Made by a program: the position numbers and the translations under genes
Shown here: in pieces, positions 34,267-42,460 of the stretch
How the letters are laid out: every line of letters begins with the position of its first letter
How positions within the stretch are numbered: the stretch's first letter is position 1
Source: Streptomyces griseochromogenes
Lineage (GTDB): Bacteria > Actinomycetota > Actinomycetes > Streptomycetales > Streptomycetaceae
Length of the DNA: 64,000 nucleotides
Assembly (NCBI RefSeq): GCF_001542625.1
Contig: NZ_CP016279.1
Coordinates: 930,001 to 994,000 of the forward strand
Direction: 5' to 3'
Notes under the pieces: model-generated
Told to the model about the DNA's origin: nothing
Seen by the model: the letters and a program-made list of their open reading frames with translations, nothing else
Databases searched by the model: none

Positions 34267-36009
34267 GTGAATCAGATGCAGGGCCTGCTCATAGCGGGCC
34301 GCTACCGGCTTGCCGATTCGATCGGAAGCGGCGGCATGGGCCGGGTGTGGCGCGCCCACGACGAGGTGCTGCACCGGACGGTGGCCGTCAAGGAGTTGAC
34401 CGCCGCGCTCTACGTCTCCGAGAGCGACCAGGCGGTACTGCTCGCCCGCACCCGGGCAGAGGCGCGCGCCGCCGCGCGTATCAACCACTCCGCCGTCGTC
34501 ACGGTCCACGACGTGCTGGAGCACGACGGCCGTCCGTGGATCGTCATGGAGCTGGTCGAGGGCTATTCGCTGGCCGACGCGGTCAAGGAGCGCGGCCGTG
34601 TCGAGCAGCGGGAGGCCGCGCGGATCGGCCTGTGGGTGCTGCGGGCGCTGCGCGCCGCGCACTCCGCCGGCGTGCTGCACCGGGACGTCAAGCCCGGCAA
34701 CGTCCTGCTCGGCCGGGACGGCCGGGTCCTGCTCACCGACTTCGGCATCGCCCAGATCGAGGGCGACACCACCATCACCCGCACCGGAGAGGTCGTCGGC
34801 TCGGTCGACTACCTCGCGCCCGAGCGGGTACGCGGCCACGACCCCGGCCCGTCCTCGGACCTGTGGGCGCTGGGCGCCACCCTGTACACGGCGGTCGAGG
34901 GCCGTTCGCCGTTCCGCCGCACCTCGCCGCTGAGCACCATGCAGGCGGTCGTCGAGGAGGAGGCGGAGGAGACCCGCCACGCCGGTCCGCTCGGGCCCGT
35001 CATCGCCGCCCTGCTGTCCAAGGAGCCGGCCCAGCGGCCGAGCGCGGAGGAGGCGGAGCAGATGCTCGCCGAGGCGGCGGAGGGCCGTCGGCCGAGCTCG
35101 GCACAGGCGTTCGTCCACACCCGGGGCTCGGGCATGGGCACCAACGGGTCGTACACGTCGGGCGCGGGCACCTCGGGGGCGTACACCTCCGCGTCGTACG
35201 CCTCCGGCGCGGGCACCCCGGGCTACGGCTCCGGGCCGGGTGGCCCGGGTCCGGCCGGCGGGGCCGCCGGCCGTTCCGTGACGGGGCCGACCACGGTGGC
35301 GCCGACCGAGGCGGGGGCCACCGAGATCGGGCCGCGCACGGCACCGGCCCGCTCCCGCCCCCGGCGCCGTCTGCGTACGCTCGCGCTCGTCGTCGCCGTC
35401 GCCGCCGTGCTCGGCGGAGGAGCGGCGGTGGCCTACCAGCAGTGGGGATCGGTCCACCAGGACGGCGGCACGGGCCGGGCGGCGACCCCGGCGCCGGCGA
35501 CGTCGGCCGCGAGCACCCCGGCCTCCGAGGGCGCGGTCCCCGACAACTGGGAGCGCCACAACGACCCGCTGGGCTTCAGCCTGTCCCTGCCCAAGGGCTG
35601 GAAGCGCAAGGTGTACCAGATAGACGGCGGCCTCAAGCAGGTCGACTACTCGCCCGACGGCGGCCTGCACTTCGTGCGCATCGCCATCGACACCAACCCG
35701 GACTTCGCCGACGCCTACCAGCACCAGAAGGACCTGGAACAGCAGCTCCAGCGGCTGGTGGACTACCGGACCGTGACCCTGGAGGCGAACACCTACCGCG
35801 ACCGCAAGGGCTCGCTGTGGGAGTACACCTGGACCGCGCTGCAGAAGGACCCGCCCCACGTGCCCGGCCCGCGCCACGCCATCGAGGAGACGTACTACTC
35901 GCGCGAGGGCGTCGAGTACGCGATCTACATGTCGACGCCCGAAGCCGGCTGGGCCAAGACGAGCAAGCAGTTCAAGTGGGTTCTTCAGAGCTGGCAGCCC
36001 AGCAGCTGA
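34267..36009 (+). CDS. Membrane Ser/Thr protein kinase 3 of the array
   Basis: Encodes 580 residues. Kinase domain: GSGGMGRV loop, Lys42 in VAVKEL, HRDVKPGN from residue 138, DFG at 158-160, and GSVDYLAPERV in the activation segment with TRTGEVVGS offering autophosphorylation sites. A Gly/Ser/Thr/Tyr-rich linker, one membrane segment at about 371-392 and an extracellular domain with GFSLSLPKGWKRK follow. The start is GTG at 34267 (weak ribosome site); ATG at 34276 is an alternative. It shares direction and layout with its neighbours, with a 153-bp gap in front, so it may have its own promoter. Confidence 0.9.
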   Translation: MNQMQGLLIAGRYRLADSIGSGGMGRVWRAHDEVLHRTVAVKELTAALYVSESDQAVLLARTRAEARAAARINHSAVVTVHDVLEHDGRPWIVMELVEGYSLADAVKERGRVEQREAARIGLWVLRALRAAHSAGVLHRDVKPGNVLLGRDGRVLLTDFGIAQIEGDTTITRTGEVVGSVDYLAPERVRGHDPGPSSDLWALGATLYTAVEGRSPFRRTSPLSTMQAVVEEEAEETRHAGPLGPVIAALLSKEPAQRPSAEEAEQMLAEAAEGRRPSSAQAFVHTRGSGMGTNGSYTSGAGTSGAYTSASYASGAGTPGYGSGPGGPGPAGGAAGRSVTGPTTVAPTEAGATEIGPRTAPARSRPRRRLRTLALVVAVAAVLGGGAAVAYQQWGSVHQDGGTGRAATPAPATSAASTPASEGAVPDNWERHNDPLGFSLSLPKGWKRKVYQIDGGLKQVDYSPDGGLHFVRIAIDTNPDFADAYQHQKDLEQQLQRLVDYRTVTLEANTYRDRKGSLWEYTWTALQKDPPHVPGPRHAIEETYYSREGVEYAIYMSTPEAGWAKTSKQFKWVLQSWQPSS

Positions 36010-36131
36010 CGGACCGGGTGGACCGGACGTACCGGCCGAGCGGACCGAACCGGGCGAACGCGGCCTGACGGCCTGAGGCTTGGCCGATCACCGCCCGGGA
36101 GGGCGTGCCCCGGTGCGGCATGATGGGGCCC

Positions 36132-37820
36132 ATGGGATCCGAGGGGCACGACCTCCGTGTGATCGCGGGCCGTTACCGCCTTCAGGCGCGGATCGGGCGC
36201 GGCGGAATGGGCGTCGTGTGGCGGGCGAGCGACCAACTGCTGGGCCGCCTGGTGGCGGTCAAGGAGCTGGCCCCGGACGACTCCCTCCCGGACGACGACG
36301 TCCGTCGCCGCCGTGACCGCACCTTCCGCGAGGCGCGGGCGGTCGCGCAGTTGCGGCACCCGCACATCATCGTCGTGCACGACGTGGTCGAGCAGGACGA
36401 ACGGCCGTACATCGTCATGGAGTTGATCGACGGCGGTTCGCTCGCCGACCGTATCGCCGCAGGTGGCCCCGTCGACGCGGTGGAGGCCGCCCGGATCGGC
36501 ATCGACCTGCTGAGCGCGCTGCGCACCGCGCACGCGGCCGGGGTGCTGCACCGGGACATCAAACCGGCGAACGTACTGATCGAGTCCGGGACCGACCGGG
36601 TCGTGCTCACCGACTTCGGTATCGCGCAGGTCTCGGGTGCCACCACGCTCACCGAGACCGGCTCGTTCGTGGGTTCGCCCGAGTACACCGCCCCGGAGCG
36701 GATGTCGGGCGTGCGCACCGGACCGGAGTCCGACCTGTGGTCGGTCGGCGCGCTGCTGTGCGCGGCGCTCAGCGGCGAGTCGCCGTTCCGGCGCGACTCG
36801 CTCGGCGGCATCCTGCACGCCGTCGTCGCCGCCGATATCCGGCCACCCGTGCAGGCCGAGCCGCTGCTGCCCGTCGTACGGGGCCTGCTGGAGCGCGACC
36901 CCGACCGGCGGCTGGGCGCGGCGGAGGCCGAGCGGATGCTGCGGACCTTCCTGGAGACGGGCCGTACTCCGGACGCGCCGGGCACACCGGGCCCCGGCCG
37001 CACCCCCGGGACCGGCGACTTCGCGGGCCGCACCGCGGTGGCCGCCTCCTACACGCCGACCGAGCACGACGTGCCGCGCCGGTCCCTCGGCCCGCCCGCG
37101 TCCGCGCCCGAACAGCCGCCGGTCCCACGCCAGTCCGCGCGGGGCGTGCTGGTCGCCGCGCTGCTCGTCGCCGCGGTGGCCGGGGCGGGCGTGTCGGCGG
37201 CCGCGCTGCTGCTGAACCAGGGCGGGCACGGGGGCGGCACACCGGGCTCCACGCCGACCAGCACCTCCGCGTCCCCGACCGCCACCAGCGCCTCTCCGTC
37301 CCCGACGGTCACCGCGAGCGGAGCACCGGCCGCCACACCGAGCGGCGCGCCGGCGGCCTCCCGCACCCGTACCGCGCCCTCCGGCTACCGGACCGCCCGG
37401 GACCCGGCCGGCTTCTCCCTCGCCGTACCGCAGGACTTCACCCGTGACCGGCAGGGCGAGCGCGTCTTCTACCTGTCCGAGGGACAGACCTTCCGCCTCG
37501 GCGTCAAGGTCGCGAAGCCCGAACCGGGCGGCCCCGCCGCGGTGATGAGCCGCGCGGCGGCCGACGGGGCGGGCACCAACCCCGGTTATCACGACGGCCG
37601 CGTCACCGAGACCACGCACGCCGGACATCCCGCCGCGCTCTGGGAGTTCACCTGGGACGGCTTCAGCGCCGCGGAGGGGCCGCGCCACACCTACGACCTG
37701 TGCTGGGAGGAGGGCGGGCGGATGTACGACGTGTGGGTGTCCGCGCCGGTCGGGAAGGTGCGGGAGGCCCGGGAGTACTTCGACGTGGCCGTCGACACCT
37801 TCTCGGTCACGGCTTCGTGA
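36132..37820 (+). CDS. Membrane Ser/Thr protein kinase 4 of the array
   Basis: Encodes 562 residues. Kinase domain: GRGGMGVV, Lys44 in VAVKEL, HRDIKPAN from residue 140, DFG at 161-163, and TETGSFVGSPEYTAPERM. After a short Pro-rich linker there is a membrane segment at about 339-361, then a Thr/Ser/Ala-rich stalk and an extracellular domain with GFSLAVPQDFTRD. By order it corresponds to the fourth gene of the S. coelicolor kinase cluster, where PkaI is encoded; that identity is not proven here. ATG at 36132 is chosen as closest to the conserved start; ATG codons at 36120 and 36123 are possible. Confidence 0.9.
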   Translation: MGSEGHDLRVIAGRYRLQARIGRGGMGVVWRASDQLLGRLVAVKELAPDDSLPDDDVRRRRDRTFREARAVAQLRHPHIIVVHDVVEQDERPYIVMELIDGGSLADRIAAGGPVDAVEAARIGIDLLSALRTAHAAGVLHRDIKPANVLIESGTDRVVLTDFGIAQVSGATTLTETGSFVGSPEYTAPERMSGVRTGPESDLWSVGALLCAALSGESPFRRDSLGGILHAVVAADIRPPVQAEPLLPVVRGLLERDPDRRLGAAEAERMLRTFLETGRTPDAPGTPGPGRTPGTGDFAGRTAVAASYTPTEHDVPRRSLGPPASAPEQPPVPRQSARGVLVAALLVAAVAGAGVSAAALLLNQGGHGGGTPGSTPTSTSASPTATSASPSPTVTASGAPAATPSGAPAASRTRTAPSGYRTARDPAGFSLAVPQDFTRDRQGERVFYLSEGQTFRLGVKVAKPEPGGPAAVMSRAAADGAGTNPGYHDGRVTETTHAGHPAALWEFTWDGFSAAEGPRHTYDLCWEEGGRMYDVWVSAPVGKVREAREYFDVAVDTFSVTAS

Positions 37821-37872
37821 CCGCTTCGCCTTCCCGGTGGATCGGACGCTCATGGCGCGATATGGATGAACC

Positions 37873-39492
37873 ATGAGCAGTGACGGGGGAGTCGGTCACC
37901 CGGCCGACGACACGACGAGTTTTGTTCTGCGACCGCCCCGCTCCGGCCCGGCGCCGGACCCGCGGCCTCCCGCGGTGCCCGCGCGGACGGCGCAGGATCC
38001 GGGGGCCGGACGGCTGATCGCCGGGCGGTACCGGCTGCTCGCCAAGCTCGGCCACGGCGGGATGGGCACGGTGTGGCGGGCCAAGGACGAGATGGTGGAC
38101 CGCGAGGTCGCCGTCAAGGAGCCCCGGGTACCGGACCACCTTCCCGAGCGCGAACGCGCCAACGCCTTCGAGCGGATGCGCCGCGAGGCGCGCGCCGCGG
38201 CCCGGCTCGACCACCCCGCGGTGGTCGACGTGTACGACGTCGCGGTCGTCGACGGCAGGCCGTGGATCGTGATGGAGCTGGTGCGCGGACGCTCGCTGGG
38301 CGGCGCGCTCCAGGAGGGCACGCTGGACGCGCGCGAGGCGGCCCGGATCGGTCTGCAGGTGCTCGGCGCGCTGGAGGCGGCGCACGCGGCGGGCGTCCTG
38401 CACCGGGACGTGAAGCCGGACAACATACTGCTGGGCCGGTACGACCGGGTCGTCCTCACGGACTTCGGCATCGCGCAGATCGAGGGCGAGACGAACCTGA
38501 CCGACACCGGCGGCTTCGTCGGATCGCCCGAGTACATCGCCCCGGAGCGGGTGCTGGGGCAGCGGCCCGGACCGGCGAGCGACCTGTGGTCGCTGGGCGT
38601 GGTCCTCTACACCGCCACCGAGGGCGTCTCCCCGTTCCGCCGCAGCAACACCCCGGCCACCCTCCAGTCCGTCCTCAACGCCGCCCCGGCCGCGCCCGCC
38701 ACCGCCCGCGGCCCGCTGGCGGAGGCCGTCGACGGTCTGCTCCAGAAGGACCCCGCCCGCCGCCCGACGGCGGCGCGGGTCCGCGCCCTGCTGGAAGCGG
38801 CCGCGAACCCGCCGGCCCCGGAACCCACCCAGCCCGTGCAGGTCACCGCGCCCGCCGTACGTTCCGCGCGCCGCCCGGGCCGCAAGGCCTGGCTGGGCGC
38901 GGGCGCGGTCGTGGTGGCGGCCGCGACGGCCGGATACCTGGTTCTCGCGGACCCGTTCGCCGGCCCGCTCCCCGACGGCTGGACGACCCGGGCGAACCCC
39001 GGACTCGGCGCGTCGCTCGGCGTCCCGGCGAGCTACCAGGCGACACGGCCCGGCAAGAACGACTCCGACAAGAACTGGGTGACCTACGCGGACTGGAGCG
39101 GCGGCATCTGGATCGGCCTGCACCTGGCCAGGAAGTCGCAGGACTCCCTGCACGAGATCCAGAGCAACGCGCCGGCCCAGATGCACGCCGACGACGAGAA
39201 GTTCAAGAACGAGGGCGAGTACACCACCCTCGACATGCCCAAGGGCGCGAAGACGCACCCGGACGACGACGCCGAGTACCACGGCAGGCAGGCTGCCCGG
39301 AACACCGTCGTCTACACCACGGACGACAGCGAGAACCCGCGCCCGCGCGAACTCCAGATCTTCTACTACCGCACCAGGACCGGCGACCTGTACAAGCTCA
39401 CCGTCAGCTATCCGGGCAAGGGCGACTTCACCGCCCGCGGCCGGGAGGTGGCGAAGGCGGCGATCGCGAACCTGGACGTCAAGAGGCCGTGA
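37873..39492 (+). CDS. Membrane Ser/Thr protein kinase 5 of the array
   Basis: Encodes 539 residues. A 45-residue Pro-rich extension precedes the kinase domain: GHGGMGTV, Lys82 in VAVKEP, HRDVKPDN from residue 177, DFG at 197-199, and TDTGGFVGSPEYIAPERV. The membrane segment lies at about 340-359, and an extracellular domain of 180 residues follows directly, without a long linker, with LGASLGVPASYQATRPGKN. The 3' end overlaps the convergent AraC gene by 14 bp. It closes the run of five co-directional kinase genes. Confidence 0.9.
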   Translation: MSSDGGVGHPADDTTSFVLRPPRSGPAPDPRPPAVPARTAQDPGAGRLIAGRYRLLAKLGHGGMGTVWRAKDEMVDREVAVKEPRVPDHLPERERANAFERMRREARAAARLDHPAVVDVYDVAVVDGRPWIVMELVRGRSLGGALQEGTLDAREAARIGLQVLGALEAAHAAGVLHRDVKPDNILLGRYDRVVLTDFGIAQIEGETNLTDTGGFVGSPEYIAPERVLGQRPGPASDLWSLGVVLYTATEGVSPFRRSNTPATLQSVLNAAPAAPATARGPLAEAVDGLLQKDPARRPTAARVRALLEAAANPPAPEPTQPVQVTAPAVRSARRPGRKAWLGAGAVVVAAATAGYLVLADPFAGPLPDGWTTRANPGLGASLGVPASYQATRPGKNDSDKNWVTYADWSGGIWIGLHLARKSQDSLHEIQSNAPAQMHADDEKFKNEGEYTTLDMPKGAKTHPDDDAEYHGRQAARNTVVYTTDDSENPRPRELQIFYYRTRTGDLYKLTVSYPGKGDFTARGREVAKAAIANLDVKRP

Positions 39493-40414
39493 CCGCCGGG
39501 CGGACGACCCGGGCCCGCTCCCGGTACCGCCCAGGGGTGGTACCGAACTCCCTGCTGAACGCGTGCGAGAGGGCGTACGGGCTGCCGTAGCCGCTCTCCC
39601 GGGCCACTGTCGCCAGGGGCACGTCCGAATCGCGCAGGCGGGTCGCCGCCAGGGTCAGCCGCCACCAGGTGAGGTACGCCATCGGCGGGCGGCCGACCAG
39701 GGAGGTGAAACGGCGGGCCAGGGTGGCGCGGGAGACGCCCGCCTCGGCGGCCAGGCGGTCGGCCGTCCAGGGGGCCGCCGGATCGGAGTGCAGGGCCCGC
39801 AGCGCGGCCGTCGTCACCGGGTCGGTCAGCACCGCGGGCCACGCGCCCGTCCGGGCCCGGGCCATCCAGGCGCGGACCATGTAGACCAGCAACAGGTCCA
39901 GCAGGCTCGGCAGGGCGAGACAGGAGCCCGGGCGGCGTTCGTCCAGCTCGCGGGCCAGCAGGTCGACGGCCGCGCGCAGTTCGGGAAGGTCGCCGACTCG
40001 GTGGGGCAGATGCACCACCTGCGGCAGCTCCGCCATCAGCGGATGCGTACGGCTGCGGTCGAGACGGTACTTGCCGCACAGCAGCTCGACCTCGGGGCCC
40101 GGCCCGGGACGGTGTACGTCCGTGTCCCGCACGTCCTCGAACGGCACCGCCCGCCGCACCTCGCCCGCGCCCGCCGCCGCGTCCGCCAGCACGTGCCCCG
40201 CCCCGTGCGGCAGCAGCACCACGTCCCCCGCGCCCAGCGGCACCGGATCGCCGCCCCCGTCCGGCAGGAGCAGGCAGGAGCCGCTCAGGACGACATGGAA
40301 GCCGGCTCCCTCGTACGGCGCGAGCCGCACGCACCAGCCGCCGCTCACCCGGAGCCGCCGCGAGGAGGGGCTGCCCACCCGGATCGCGGAGATCGCATCG
40401 CTCACCACATCCAT
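39479..40414 (-). CDS. AraC family transcriptional regulator with cupin sensor
   Basis: Encodes 311 residues. Residues 1-200 form a cupin-like sensor domain (GAGFHVVLSGSCLLLPDGG, PLGAGDVVLLPHGAGHVL). The C-terminal double helix-turn-helix is typical: LAAEAGVSRATLARRFTSLVG and VARESGYGSPYALSHAFSREFGTTPGRYRE. It diverges from a metallo-beta-lactamase fold hydrolase 71 bp away and probably controls it. AraC regulators with this layout often respond to small toxic or oxidised compounds, but the ligand here is unknown. Confidence 0.9.
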   Translation of the reverse strand: MDVVSDAISAIRVGSPSSRRLRVSGGWCVRLAPYEGAGFHVVLSGSCLLLPDGGGDPVPLGAGDVVLLPHGAGHVLADAAAGAGEVRRAVPFEDVRDTDVHRPGPGPEVELLCGKYRLDRSRTHPLMAELPQVVHLPHRVGDLPELRAAVDLLARELDERRPGSCLALPSLLDLLLVYMVRAWMARARTGAWPAVLTDPVTTAALRALHSDPAAPWTADRLAAEAGVSRATLARRFTSLVGRPPMAYLTWWRLTLAATRLRDSDVPLATVARESGYGSPYALSHAFSREFGTTPGRYRERARVVRPAVTAS

Positions 40415-40485
40415 GAGACATCAGCGTATTCGACCGAGCCGAACAAGCATTGGGATGCTCATTTCCGGCTCCTACGGTTCTCGGT

Positions 40486-41388
40486 ATGGCTGATGAAGAA
40501 GTACAGAGCTTTGTGATCGGCGACGTCGAGGTGCTCCGCATCGTCGAGTGGCAGGGGCCGTACGTGCCCGCCGGCGACCTGGTCCCGGACTGCGGCCCCG
40601 AGGTGTGGAGCACCCATGAGGCGCAGCTCGTCCCCGACCACCGGGAGCCCGGCTCGGACCGTGCCGTGGTGACGCTGCAGACCTGGGTGCTGCGCGGCGG
40701 CGGCCGGACGGTGCTGGTCGACACCGGGGTCGGCAACGGCCGTGAGCGGCCCGGCAATCCGCTCTTCCACCGCCGGCAGGGGGACTTCCTGGGCCGGCTG
40801 GAACGGGCGGGGGTGCGTCCCGAGGACGTCGATGTCGTGGTCAACACCCATCTGCACGGCGACCACGTCGGCTGGAACACCCTGGACGCCGACGGCGAGT
40901 GGGTGCCGGCCTTCCCCCGCGCGCGGTACCTGCTGCCGGCCGCCGACGACCACCACTTCGGCCCGGAGGGCGGCTACGGGGGCGGTGTACGTCCCGACGA
41001 CCGGCTGGTCTACGAGGACAGCGTCGCGCCCGTGCACCGGGCCGGGCAGGCCGTGGTGTGGGACGGCGAGTACCGCGTCGACGAGAATCTCGTCCTGGAG
41101 TCCGCCCCCGGCCACACCCCGGGGTCCTCCGTGCTGCGTCTCGAATCGCGCGCGGAGCGGGCCGTGTTCGTCGGGGACATGCTGCACAGCCCGGTGCAGA
41201 TCCTGCGCCCCGAGTGCAGCAGCTGCTTCTGCCTGGACCCGCGGCAGGCGGCACGGACCCGCGTCCGGGTGCTCGAACGCGCCGTCGACGAACGGGCCTT
41301 GGTCGTCCCGGCCCACTTCGGCGGCGGTGGCGCCGTGGAAGTGCGCAAGGAGAGCGGGGAGTTCACCCTGCACCGGTGGGCCGGCTGA
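40486..41388 (+). CDS. MBL-fold metallo-hydrolase
   Basis: Encodes 300 residues. The metal site is visible as NTHLHGDHVGWNT (HxHxDH), then APGHTPGSS, FVGDMLHSP (bridging Asp) and VVPAHFGGGGAV (last His). This layout fits quorum-quenching lactonase-like or related members. TACGGT lies 7 nt before the ATG, so the transcript may be leaderless. It is divergent from the AraC regulator, its likely controller. Confidence 0.87.
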   Translation: MADEEVQSFVIGDVEVLRIVEWQGPYVPAGDLVPDCGPEVWSTHEAQLVPDHREPGSDRAVVTLQTWVLRGGGRTVLVDTGVGNGRERPGNPLFHRRQGDFLGRLERAGVRPEDVDVVVNTHLHGDHVGWNTLDADGEWVPAFPRARYLLPAADDHHFGPEGGYGGGVRPDDRLVYEDSVAPVHRAGQAVVWDGEYRVDENLVLESAPGHTPGSSVLRLESRAERAVFVGDMLHSPVQILRPECSSCFCLDPRQAARTRVRVLERAVDERALVVPAHFGGGGAVEVRKESGEFTLHRWAG

Positions 41389-41422
41389 CCGCCCGCTTCG
41401 ACAAGGGCATGGTGCGCGCGGT

Positions 41423-41439
41423 ACTCATGTGACATGAGT
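41423..41439. promoter_or_regulatory. Perfect inverted repeat over the start codon of kinase 6
   Basis: ACTCATGTGACATGAGT, an 8-bp inverted repeat with one central base; the ATG of the kinase gene lies in its right arm. A bound protein, or the RNA hairpin, could block expression. Confidence 0.45.
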
Positions 41440-42333
41440 GCAGACGGCGAACTCCCGCCCGACGGACATCTGATCGGTGGGCGCTACCGGCTGGTCGAGC
41501 GCATCGGGTCCGGCCCGACCGGGACCGTCTGGCGCGCCCGCGACGAACGGGAGCGGCGACAGGTCGCCGTCAAGGGGCCCGCGCTGCCCGCCGATCCGGC
41601 CGACGACGAGGAGAGCCGGCGTGTCGCACACCGGCTCTACCGCGAGGCCCGGGCCGCGGCCCGGGTGCGGCACCCCTCGGCCGTCACGATCCACGATGTC
41701 GTCAGCGAGGACGGAGTCCCCTGGATCGTCATGGAGCTGGTCGAGGGCGAGTCGCTGCGGGAGGCCGTCCGGCGCGGTCCCCTCCCGCCCGCCGAGGCCG
41801 CTCGTGTCGGGCTCGCGGTCCTCGGCGCGCTGCGGGCCGCCTACGCCGTCGGGATCGTGCACCGGGACGTCAAGCCCGCCAACGTCCTGATCGAGTCCGG
41901 CACCGGCCGGGTCGTCCTCACCGACTTCGGGATAGGGGACGGGCACGCCGAAGAGTCCCCCGCCGCGTTCGTCGCCCCCGAGCGTGCCTCGGGTCCCGGC
42001 GCCGGGCCGGCCTCCGACCTGTGGTCGCTGGGCGCGCTCCTCACCGCCGCCGTCGAGGACGCGGAGTCCGGCCCCCTCGGGCCGCTGCTGGCGCGGCTGC
42101 ACGCGCGCGAGCCCGAGGCTCGGCCGGGCGCGGAGGAGGTCGCGCGGACGCTGGCGGTACTGGCCGGGGACGAAGCCGCGCAAGCGCTCGTGCACGAGAG
42201 CGCGCCGCCGCCGAGGCGGGCCCCGGTCCCGGAACCCCGCCCCCTGACCTCCGCCCCCGCTCCCCGGCCCCGCCGCCGCACCCCGCTCGCCGCGCTGGGC
42301 CTGCTCCTCGCGAAAAAACCCGAACCCGAGTGA
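41434..42333 (+). CDS. Compact Ser/Thr protein kinase 6, without membrane segment
   Basis: Encodes 299 residues. Catalytic elements are present: GSGPTGTV loop, Lys47 in VAVKGP, HRDVKPAN from residue 143, DFG at 164-166. The activation segment is shortened (GDGHAEESPAAFVAPERA) and so is the region after SDLWSLGALL. The protein ends at TPLAALGLLLAKKPEPE, just where the other kinases begin their membrane segment; GCGAAAAAACCC at the break looks like a site of truncation or frameshift. It is probably a recent, cytoplasmic relative of the array. Confidence 0.85.
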   Translation: MSADGELPPDGHLIGGRYRLVERIGSGPTGTVWRARDERERRQVAVKGPALPADPADDEESRRVAHRLYREARAAARVRHPSAVTIHDVVSEDGVPWIVMELVEGESLREAVRRGPLPPAEAARVGLAVLGALRAAYAVGIVHRDVKPANVLIESGTGRVVLTDFGIGDGHAEESPAAFVAPERASGPGAGPASDLWSLGALLTAAVEDAESGPLGPLLARLHAREPEARPGAEEVARTLAVLAGDEAAQALVHESAPPPRRAPVPEPRPLTSAPAPRPRRRTPLAALGLLLAKKPEPE

Positions 42334-42350
42334 TCGTCACCGTGCCAACC

Positions 42351-42386
42351 CGCTGATCAGCGCATTCGCTGCCAGTGATCACTGGC
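42351..42386. promoter_or_regulatory. Two TGATCA-centred palindromes, two helical turns apart
   Basis: CGCTGATCAGCG (42351-42362) and GCCAGTGATCACTGGC (42371-42386) are both perfect palindromes with centres 22 bp apart. They lie 75-110 bp before the aldehyde dehydrogenase start. This is the layout of a paired dimer operator, for example for a GntR or TetR family regulator. Confidence 0.55.
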
Positions 42387-42460
42387 GTTGTGTGAGCACT
42401 CGGTGAATCCCCGTTACCGACGGGTACCCAAAGCCTTCGCCGCGGCATACCCTGCGCGTC

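Noticed and set aside
39479..39492. Frameshift at the end of kinase 5
   Set aside because: The 14-bp overlap with the convergent AraC gene is simply two stop codons in opposite strands; both proteins have normal ends.
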